NCBI GenBank assembly: GCA_003219345.1
Contig: QHOP01000294.1
Location: forward strand, 1-15,168
DNA: 15,168 nt
Direction: 5' to 3'
Origin: Verrucomicrobiota bacterium
GTDB taxonomy: Bacteria > Verrucomicrobiota > Verrucomicrobiia > Limisphaerales > AV2
The position numbers and the translations under genes were made by a program. The notes beneath the pieces were generated by a model. It worked only from the letters and a program-made list of their open reading frames with translations. It did not search any database and had not been told where the DNA came from. Shown piece by piece: positions 7,978 to 13,740 of the stretch (positions are counted from its first letter, which is position 1; each line of letters opens with the position of its first letter).

Positions 7978-8157
7978 CTCTTCACGTACCCAATCCCGCT
8001 GCCACTCGCTCAACACGGCCATCCAAGTAATCGGAACAGCGCCCGCTTGCACCATGCGTTGAATGGCCCGCTCATGAGCTTCGACACTGACGCCACCGGA
8101 AGCATCGGTGACAGCAAACACGTCATAGCCTGCGCCCAGAGCATGAATCAGAACGGT
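7978..8157 (-). pseudogene. C-terminal fragment of isochorismatase-like (YcaC-type) hydrolase
   Basis: Reading the minus strand from about 8157 gives TVLIHALGAGYDVFAVTDAS, then GGVSVEAHERAIQRMVQAGA and PITWMAVLSEWQRDWVREE. These are the last two conserved blocks of YcaC-like isochorismatase-family hydrolases (GYxVxxVTDASGGVSxEAHxxAxxRMxQAGAxPxTW...ELQRDW). The N-terminal half with the catalytic Asp, Lys and Cys is absent: upstream the frame gives only RRGAGS-like unrelated sequence. After VREE the frame enters pirin sequence. No good start codon is available other than an internal GTG at 8121. It is a decayed remnant, likely from a detoxification-type hydrolase/pirin pair. Confidence 0.75.
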
Positions 8158-8199
8158 TGCGGATCCTGCTCCACGGCGCGATAGAGGATTTGCCGAAAA

Positions 8200-8394
8200 T
8201 CAGGCGGCGACGGCTTTGTGTCGGCGGGAGTCGCCATTCGCCTGAGCGTGGCGCTGATTGCGTTTCGTGCGTTCCAACCGGGCAATCAATCGCGCTTCGG
8301 CCAACGCCCTTGGCGAGGCGAAGACAACCGGGTTTTTGTCTTCGTAATCCCAAAGTTCTTCGAGGCTGACCGGCTTTGTCCGTTTCACTGTCAT
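8200..8394 (-). CDS. Small hypothetical protein (64 aa)
   Basis: ATG at 8392-8394 opens a 64-residue frame starting MTVKRTKPVSLEELWDYEDK and ending RRHKAVAA. It is charged, rich in Lys/Arg/Glu/Ala, has a likely helical centre (ASPRALAEARLIARLERTKR), and shows no signal peptide or membrane segment. I do not recognise it. The composition looks like a real small protein rather than a shadow frame, and its size would suit an antitoxin or DNA-associated protein, but nothing shows this. Immediately after the stop, in another frame, there is PPDFRQILYRAVEQDPQPF ending at a TGA (8148-8150), which could be a frameshifted C-terminal continuation. It lies between the SEC-C/TPR gene and the hydrolase/pirin relics. 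Confidence 0.45.
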   Translation of the reverse strand: MTVKRTKPVSLEELWDYEDKNPVVFASPRALAEARLIARLERTKRNQRHAQANGDSRRHKAVAA

Positions 8395-8510
8395 GCCGTT
8401 ATGGTGGTCCACTTGTGGTTGGACTGACAAGAATTGGATCGCTGATTTTCTTTTGCCGCTCGGCAATCGCGGCATTCGGTTGTTCCACGCGCGCTCGAAC
8501 GAAACCGCCG

Positions 8511-9284
8511 TCAAATCCGCGCGGCGTCTGAACCGCCGCGGCCGGGCTGGTTGCGAAGTCGCTCGGCATAAAACTGCACCTCTTGGACTGCCTCCGGGAT
8601 GAACGGCTCCCCTTCCCGCATTTGCGCCATCACGCGCCGGTTCAAAAGCGCCGGCTGATATCGAGAGTCCAGCTCCAAAGCGCGATCAAAACACGCCATG
8701 GCATCGGACCGCCGGCCCAATCCGGCGTAGGCCAGAGCCAAGTTTCCGTAGGATTGAACGTGTGTCGGATTCTCGCTCAAAACGCGCTTGAACAATTCGA
8801 CCGCCTGCTCGAATTGCCGGTCAGTCAGGAACTGGAACGCGCGGTCAAAGAGTTGGGCGTTGGCCACATAAGCATCCAGGGTCGGAAAAGCAGTGGTGTT
8901 GAGCAGAATCTTCTCCAGCACCTCAAGTTCCTTGCGCGCCATCTCCGCAATCCCGTCGTCTTGAGCGTATCGCTCGACCGCCCGATACGCTGCCACGGCT
9001 TTGGGAATGTCGAATGCCTGCCGGGCGGCGTTGCCCAGGTTGAAATGCGCTTCGGGGAAAGGCGGCAAGATTTTCACCGCCCTTTCAAAAAACCGGATGG
9101 CCCCCGCCGGATCTTTAATGACCATTGCCCGATAGATCCCCATGGCGTAATTGGTCAAATGATAGTCGGGGCGCTCCAGGGCGCCCGCGCGGGGCCGCGC
9201 GGCTTGCTCCCGCGAGAGACAGCATTGTTTGTATTTTTTCCCGCTGCCGCAGGGGCAGGGATCATTGCGGCCTAGCTTGTTCAT
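8511..9284 (-). CDS. SEC-C zinc-motif and TPR-repeat protein
   Basis: 257 aa from ATG at 9282-9284. Residues 1-23 are a full SEC-C motif (MNKLGRNDPCPCGSGKKYKQ then CCL), with C-x-C-x8-C-C spacing that binds zinc; the same motif ends SecA and appears in many accessory proteins. The remainder is helical with tetratricopeptide repeats: FFERAVKILPPFPEAHFNLG, KAVAAYRAVERY, AVELFKRVLSENPTHVQSYG, NLALAYAGLGRRSDAMACFD and RALELDSRYQPALLNRR. It has no signal peptide, so it should be a cytoplasmic scaffold or protein-interaction factor. Its exact partner cannot be read from sequence. The open frame extends 36 codons upstream, but the SEC-C start is conserved at the N-terminus, so ATG 9284 is preferred. 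Neighbours appear unrelated, and it looks like a single-gene unit. Confidence 0.88.
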   Translation of the reverse strand: MNKLGRNDPCPCGSGKKYKQCCLSREQAARPRAGALERPDYHLTNYAMGIYRAMVIKDPAGAIRFFERAVKILPPFPEAHFNLGNAARQAFDIPKAVAAYRAVERYAQDDGIAEMARKELEVLEKILLNTTAFPTLDAYVANAQLFDRAFQFLTDRQFEQAVELFKRVLSENPTHVQSYGNLALAYAGLGRRSDAMACFDRALELDSRYQPALLNRRVMAQMREGEPFIPEAVQEVQFYAERLRNQPGRGGSDAARI

Positions 9285-9574
9285 CGGATTCCAACGACAA
9301 CGTCCGTCCTTATGATGCGTGAGCCGGATGCCCGTGACAAACATTTCTATAAATGATCCGCCTGACCTACGCCGAAGTGAAGGCCATCGCATCGCTTAGT
9401 TCGTGAAGCCGCCAGATCCGTTTCTGACTTTCGATTCCACAATCAGTGGAGCGGCGTCTTTATGAAACGCACATTTATTTTCAGCAGCGGTTGAGTGTGC
9501 AGAGAAAGATTGTCTAGACTTCTGCCGCGTTTCACTTGAAGGCCCAAGTTTGGCTGTCGGAAACGGAGTAACAT

Positions 9575-9588
9575 ATGCAAGATTGCAT
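9575..9588. repeat. Short inverted repeat
   Basis: Arms ATGCAA (9575-9580) and TTGCAT (9583-9588) are perfect complements around a 2-nt centre (GA). It lies 7 bp from the tandem duplication. Could be a protein-binding site; function unknown. Confidence 0.6.
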
Positions 9589-9595
9589 TTCTGAG

Positions 9596-9619
9596 TTGTG
9601 CTAGTTTTTGTGCTAGTTT
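9596..9619. repeat. Perfect 12-bp tandem duplication
   Basis: TTGTGCTAGTTT at 9596-9607 is repeated exactly at 9608-9619 with no spacer. Such abutting short repeats next to a tRNA remnant resemble integrase arm-type or excisionase sites, but they may also be simple slippage. Confidence 0.85.
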
Positions 9620-9739
9620 CCGGTTCTGTTCGATTGGCCCATACCGAAGCGCAGAAAGTCCATTATCATCCGTATTGTCAATGCGTTGGGCGCGACAAGA
9701 GAAAGTAAGAGAAAGGGTGGGAAATCGATGAAAACGCAA

Positions 9740-9778
9740 ACCTGAATCTAGCGCGTCTGCCAATTCCGCCACGCGGGC
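9740..9778 (-). pseudogene. Truncated tRNA-Leu (anticodon CAG), 5' half only
   Basis: The minus strand from 9778 begins GCCCGCGTGGCGGAATTGGC, then AGACGCGCTAGATTCAGGT. It has the acceptor 5' arm, TG at 8-9, the leucine-type D arm (GCGGAATTGGCAGACGCG), the anticodon 5' stem CTAGA and loop TTCAGGT with anticodon CAG at 9742-9744. The following bases (TTGCG) cannot pair with CTAGA, where TCTAG is required, and no variable arm, T arm (GGTTCAAGTCC-like) or acceptor 3' arm is found downstream. The gene therefore stops at the anticodon loop and cannot make a tRNA. The break is at a classical tRNA integration sub-site. Confidence 0.82.
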
Positions 9779-9934
9779 AAACTTTTATTCAACTGGTTAC
9801 GAATGAACCGCACTCCAGCACGTGCGCCAGAAGCTGTGCCGGAGTCAGCAGATGAAACGCGATGCAATCCGTAGAAAAGCCGGGCTTGCACGTGGCACCA
9901 AATCTGTTCGCACTCGCAAACACGGCGTTCAACC

Positions 9935-10066
9935 TACCAAAGAGCCTTCGACGAGCGCAAGCGTCCGATTCGCGGGTTGTGGCTCCGCCAGGGTCGCTCT
10001 GAGGCTCGGTTGCAAGTTCTTGATGTCATGCGCCAGGATAACAATCCGAACCGCCACCCGACGTAG
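9935..10066 (+). pseudogene. Possible tyrosine recombinase (integrase) N-terminal relic
   Basis: In plus-strand frame 2, YQRAFDERKRPIRGLWLRQG then RSEARLQVLDVM runs to a TAG at 10064-10066. The AFDxRKRPIRGLWxRxGR pattern resembles the N-terminal start of tyrosine recombinases from Verrucomicrobiota as I remember them (followed there by YYAQL-type strand). No start codon precedes it in good context, the similarity ends after ~30 residues, and catalytic Arg/His/Tyr blocks are absent. If real it is a small leftover of an element next to the tRNA. Recognition is from memory and could be chance. Confidence 0.35.
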
Positions 10067-10096
10067 GGTTCGTCCTCGAAAAGCCTCGAAACTGAT

Positions 10097-10129
10097 GAGG
10101 ACGAGAAGGAGGAGGACCATGAGGACGAG
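10097..10129 (+). repeat. Purine-rich GAGGACGAG repeat tract
   Basis: The nonamer GAGGACGAG occurs at 10097-10105 and 10121-10129, separated by similar purine-rich triplets. Plus-strand translation would be an acidic run (EDEKEEDHEDE). It lies in a non-coding region and looks like low-complexity repeat DNA. Confidence 0.5.
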
Positions 10130-10150
10130 CGAAAATTCCCGCGATCAGCG

Positions 10151-11515
10151 TCAGATTTTTTCTCCCTGTTCCAGCGTGAAGTAGAAGGTGGCGCCTTTGT
10201 CCACTTTTCCCTCCGCCCATATTCGCCCGCCATGCTTGTGAATCACCCGCGCCACGATGGCCAATCCAACGCCGGTGCCCTCAAAGTCTTCAGCACCGTG
10301 CAGGCGTTGAAACACTCCGAACAATTTGTCCACATACTCCATGTTGAAACCAACGCCGTTATCACGAACGAAGATGGCGGCCTCATCATTGACCTTCACT
10401 TGCCCCACTTCAACCACGGCTTTGTCGCGAGGCCTGGTGTATTTGACGGCGTTGGAGAGCAAATTGGAGAACACCTGCCGCATCAGACCGGGATCACACG
10501 CCACGGACGGGAGATCGCCTATTCGCCATTCGATCTGCCGGCCCTCCGTTTCCAACATGATTCCGGCCACTGCTTCATCAACGATGGATTTTAATCCGAT
10601 CCATTGCCGGCTGAAGTCCTGTTTTACAATCCGGGACAGTTTGAGGAGGTCATCCACCATTTGCCCCATGTCTTTGCCCCGCTGCCCGATTTTTCTCAAA
10701 TACTCTAGTGCTTTGGCGGGCATCTGGGAGGCGAAATCCTCCTCCACGATCTGTGATAAACCATGAATCTGGCGCAACGGGGCTCGCAGATCGTGGGCGA
10801 CGGAATAAGTAAACGTTTCCAACTCCTGATTGGCTGCGGCCAGTTCGGCCGTGCGGTCCAAAACCCGCTGCTCCAGTTCAACATTCAGTTTGCGGATTTG
10901 CTCCTCCGCGCGCTGACGTTCGGCGATTTCCGCATGCAGGGACGCGTTCGCGACAGCCAGTTCAATCGTTCGCTCGTTGACGCGAATTTCCAGCTCATCG
11001 TGCGCCTGGCGCAGCCGTTCAGCCTGTCGCTTTATCTGCGCGGTTTTCTTGAACAACTCAACAAAGACCGAGACTTTCGTCCGCAGGACTTCCGGCACAA
11101 CGGGCGTGAGAATATAATCCACCGCCCCCAATGAATAGCCCCGGGAGACATGCGTCTCGGTATCGCTGATGGCCGTGACGAAAATGATCGGCGTATGTTC
11201 CGAGCTTTTGCGCTGCCGAATGAGGAAGGCGGTCTCGAATCCATCCATTCCCGGCATGTTGACATCAAGCAGAATGACGGCGAAATCCCGCTGTAATAAA
11301 CATCTTAGCGCTTCTCTGCCGGACGAGACCTTGACCATGTTCTGCCCCAGGTCGTCAAGAATGGCCTCCATCGCCAGGAGCTTGTCCTCGCGATCATCCA
11401 CCAGCAGGATGTTGGCCCGGTCCTTGGCCTGATAGGAATCTGACGTCTCCGCGCTCAAAATTTCCTGGACATCCGTCTCCAGGGCGAACGGTGTAGTCTG
11501 AAGGTTCGCGATCAT
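10151..11515 (-). CDS. REC-HisKA-HATPase sensor histidine kinase
   Basis: 454 aa from ATG at 11513-11515, 8 nt after the stop of the large hybrid kinase. Order: N-terminal receiver domain (~33-155) with ILLVDDREDK (acidic pair Asp40/41), phospho-acceptor Asp84 in LLDVNMPGMDG and Thr114 in FVTA; a long coiled coil (~160-235); HisKA with His241 in YSVAHDLRAPLRQ; HATPase_c with N box NLLSNAVKYT (Asn355), DNGVGF and GTGVGLAI. The order (receiver first, kinase second, no C-terminal output) fits a soluble intermediate kinase of a phosphorelay that takes phosphate from another kinase. The receiver has Thr137 (DYILTPVVP) at the place of the usually invariant Lys. No membrane segment is seen. A longer frame upstream overlaps the previous gene and is not needed. 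Confidence 0.9.
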   Translation of the reverse strand: MIANLQTTPFALETDVQEILSAETSDSYQAKDRANILLVDDREDKLLAMEAILDDLGQNMVKVSSGREALRCLLQRDFAVILLDVNMPGMDGFETAFLIRQRKSSEHTPIIFVTAISDTETHVSRGYSLGAVDYILTPVVPEVLRTKVSVFVELFKKTAQIKRQAERLRQAHDELEIRVNERTIELAVANASLHAEIAERQRAEEQIRKLNVELEQRVLDRTAELAAANQELETFTYSVAHDLRAPLRQIHGLSQIVEEDFASQMPAKALEYLRKIGQRGKDMGQMVDDLLKLSRIVKQDFSRQWIGLKSIVDEAVAGIMLETEGRQIEWRIGDLPSVACDPGLMRQVFSNLLSNAVKYTRPRDKAVVEVGQVKVNDEAAIFVRDNGVGFNMEYVDKLFGVFQRLHGAEDFEGTGVGLAIVARVIHKHGGRIWAEGKVDKGATFYFTLEQGEKI

Positions 11516-11523
11516 GAGTGAAC

Positions 11524-13740
11524 TTACCGATAGAGCCAAAGGCGGAGCATCGAGAGCAGTTCGGCGGTGTCCACCGGTTTCGCGATGTAATCCGAAGCGC
11601 CGGCATCGATGCATTTTTCCCGGTCTCCCTTCATGGCCTTGGCCGTCAGGGCAATGACAGGCAGCGCGCGGAATTTGGCAAATTTCCGAATGGCACGCAT
11701 CGTGTCGTAGCCGTCCATCTCCGGCATCATGATGTCCATCAGGACCACATCCATGTCCGGAGTTGTTTGCAATATGTCCAGCGCAGCCTTGCCGGTCTCG
11801 GCAGAAAAGACCTGCATCTGATAGCGTTCCAGCAGGCTTGTCATGGCAAAAATGTTTCGGATGTCATCATCCACGATCAACACCTTCTTGTCTGCCAGCA
11901 CGGTGTCGGTCTGTCGGAGCTTTTCCAACGCTTGACGTTTGGCTTCCGGCAGCCGGGACACGTCGCAATGCAGGAACAAGGTGGTCTCATCGAGGAGACG
12001 CTCGAGCGAGCGCGCCTCTCTCAGATTCATTGTCTGGCTGAGCCGCTTCAAGTGGCTCTCCTCTTTTCGTGTCAATTCCCTCGTGAGAAACAGGATGAGC
12101 GGGACGTCGGCGAGGTGCGGATCATTCTTTATCTCCTCAATCAGCTCGAATCCCTTTGCGTCGGGCAGATCGAGCGACACCACCGCGGCTGAAAAAGGTT
12201 TGTCTTTTAGAGCCGCCAGGGCCTCCTGGCCGGTGCCGGCGAGTGACATCTGGAGGCCCTCGCCGCCGACGAGCTCGATGATCTGGCGGCGCTGAGCTTC
12301 ATCGTGTTGAACCACCAGCAAATGCTTCGTCCGCGTTTCGAGGCGGTTCTTGATTCTGCAAAAGACCTCCGTGAGACGCTCCTTGTTTTGCAGCGGCTTG
12401 ATCAACGCGCCGATCGCGCCCATTCGCAAACCGCGCTCTCGTTCGTCTTCACCGGTGATCAGATGCACGGGAATGTGGCGGCTGTGGACATCGTCCTTCA
12501 ATCTGGCCAATACGGTCCAACCGTTCATGTCGGGCAGGTTGATATCGAGCGTAATGGCGCTGGGCTTGCGTTCCTGCACCCGGGCCAGCGCATCGGCGCC
12601 ACGCGCCTCAATCACTCCTTTGAAACCCTGCTCGCGCGCCGCCTCCAGGAGGATCGGGCTGAAGCGCGAGTCGTTTTCCACGATCAATACCACGCGGTCT
12701 CCCGGCTCGATTTGGTCGCGGTCATCGCTGAATTTTAAGGCCGGGAGCGGGGCCGATTCGGTCGCGAGGACGGACAATTCTCCCCCGGGCGGATTCGAGA
12801 GCGCGGGCTGGTCGATCAGGGCCGCAGCTTGCGTCCGCTCGCGCTTGGCTGGCACATAGGATTGCGGCAAATAAAGGGTGAACGTGCTGCCCGCGCCGGG
12901 TGTGCTGACCAGGCGAATCTCCCCGCCCAGCAACCGGGCCAGTTCGCGGCTGATGGCCAGCCCAAGGCCTGTGCCGCCGTATTTGCGGCTGGTGCTGCCG
13001 TCGGCCTGTTGAAACGCCTCGAAGATGATCTGTTGCTTGTCCGGTGCGATGCCAATGCCGGTGTCGCTCACCGACAACGCCAGAACGGATTTGGCGCGGT
13101 TAAGCGGCGCGTTGTCGGAACTCCAGCCCTCGCTGACCGACGCGACCGACAAGGTGACCTTGCCTGTCTCGGTGAATTTGAACGCATTGGAGAGCAGATT
13201 CTTGAGGATTTGCTGCAGCCGCTTGGCATCGGTGTAAACAGCGCGCGGCAGATGAGGCGCCAATTCCACATCGAAGGCCAATTTCCTGGCGTCGGCCACG
13301 TGCCGGAAGGTCCGCTCCACGTAGTCCTGCAAATCCCGGAAGGCCACCTCCCCGGCGTCCACGATCACCGTGCCTGATTCGATCTTGGAGAGATCGAGGA
13401 TGTCGTTGATCAAAGACAACAGATCGTTGCCCGACGAATGAATGGTCCGGGCAAACTCCACCTGTTTGGGCATGAGGTTCTGGTCTTTGTTCCGCGACAG
13501 CTCGTCGGAGAGAATCAACAGGCTGTTCAACGGCGTGCGGAGTTCGTGCGACATGTTGGCCAGGAATTCCGATTTATACTTGGAAGTCAGCGCCAATTGG
13601 CGGGCCTTCTCCTCCAGCGCCTGGCGGGCCTGTTCCACTTCGCGGTTCTTGCGTTCCACTTCCACGTTCTGGTCGGCCAACAACTTGGCTTTCTCGGCCA
13701 ATTGCTGGTTGGTCTGCTGTAATTCCTCCTGCTGGCTCTT
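11524..13740 (-). CDS. Hybrid histidine kinase, C-terminal fragment: HisKA-HATPase-REC-REC-REC
   Basis: Coding sequence in this frame starts inside a coiled coil near 13740 (SQQEELQQTNQQLAEKAKLL) and has no proper start: the first candidate is a TTG at 13701. Numbered from that TTG (725 residues), it has coiled coil 1-40, HisKA with His52 in NMSHELRTPLNS, HATPase_c with N box NLLSNAFKFT (Asn172), DTGIGIAPDKQ, YGGTGLGLAI, then REC1 (~336-455; Asp386 in LDINLPDMNG, Lys435), a divergent REC2 (~460-580; Asp511), and REC3 (~606-725; VLIVDDDIRN, Asp656 in LMDIMMPEMDG, Lys708 in IAKPVD). It is the continuation of the upstream HAMP-GAF fragment, which is in another frame. As sequenced they cannot make one protein unless the break is an error. 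The downstream REC kinase may be its phosphorelay partner. Confidence 0.85.
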   Translation of the reverse strand, partial: KSQQEELQQTNQQLAEKAKLLADQNVEVERKNREVEQARQALEEKARQLALTSKYKSEFLANMSHELRTPLNSLLILSDELSRNKDQNLMPKQVEFARTIHSSGNDLLSLINDILDLSKIESGTVIVDAGEVAFRDLQDYVERTFRHVADARKLAFDVELAPHLPRAVYTDAKRLQQILKNLLSNAFKFTETGKVTLSVASVSEGWSSDNAPLNRAKSVLALSVSDTGIGIAPDKQQIIFEAFQQADGSTSRKYGGTGLGLAISRELARLLGGEIRLVSTPGAGSTFTLYLPQSYVPAKRERTQAAALIDQPALSNPPGGELSVLATESAPLPALKFSDDRDQIEPGDRVVLIVENDSRFSPILLEAAREQGFKGVIEARGADALARVQERKPSAITLDINLPDMNGWTVLARLKDDVHSRHIPVHLITGEDERERGLRMGAIGALIKPLQNKERLTEVFCRIKNRLETRTKHLLVVQHDEAQRRQIIELVGGEGLQMSLAGTGQEALAALKDKPFSAAVVSLDLPDAKGFELIEEIKNDPHLADVPLILFLTRELTRKEESHLKRLSQTMNLREARSLERLLDETTLFLHCDVSRLPEAKRQALEKLRQTDTVLADKKVLIVDDDIRNIFAMTSLLERYQMQVFSAETGKAALDILQTTPDMDVVLMDIMMPEMDGYDTMRAIRKFAKFRALPVIALTAKAMKGDREKCIDAGASDYIAKPVDTAELLSMLRLWLYR

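Larger units (their letters stand above)
9285..9739. other. Intergenic region without a credible gene
   Basis: About 455 bp between the SEC-C/TPR gene and the truncated tRNA. A minus-strand frame across it begins inside the tRNA (the well-known false MAELADALDSG reading) and shows no family resemblance. The region carries a 12-bp tandem duplication (9596-9619) and a palindrome (9575-9588), listed separately. It probably also contains the promoter of the SEC-C gene, but no clear -35/-10 pair was seen. Confidence 0.55.
9779..10150. other. Intergenic region between kinase and tRNA relic
   Basis: A 372-bp region between the end of the REC-kinase gene and the tRNA remnant. It holds a possible integrase relic on the plus strand (9935-10066) and a purine-rich GAG/GAC tract (10097-10129). 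Open frames on both strands here have low-complexity Arg/Ser-rich translations and no start or family support. No terminator with a T-run in the minus-strand direction was recognised. Confidence 0.5.

Noticed and set aside
7687..8121. 144-codon minus-strand frame as an intact gene
   Set aside because: It begins inside a conserved hydrolase block, joins two unrelated family fragments, and ends with unrecognisable sequence; treated as relics.
9520..9560. Possible 3' half of the tRNA (a TTCAAGT T-loop-like string on the minus strand)
   Set aside because: The flanking bases (GGGCC and GAAAC) cannot form the 5-bp T stem, and there is no matching acceptor arm.
9443..9772. 109-codon minus-strand open frame beginning MAELADALDSG
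   Set aside because: The start is the classical mistranslation of a tRNA-Leu gene; the remainder shows no family features.
9822..10184. 120-codon plus-strand open frame
   Set aside because: Arg/Thr/Ser-rich, low complexity, overlaps the kinase end; a different frame of the same DNA gives the only (weak) family resemblance.
11518..11614. Upstream start for the REC-kinase (33 extra codons)
   Set aside because: The extension lies wholly inside the end of the hybrid kinase's REC3 domain and reads as an out-of-frame shadow; ATG 11515 gives an ordinary N-terminus.
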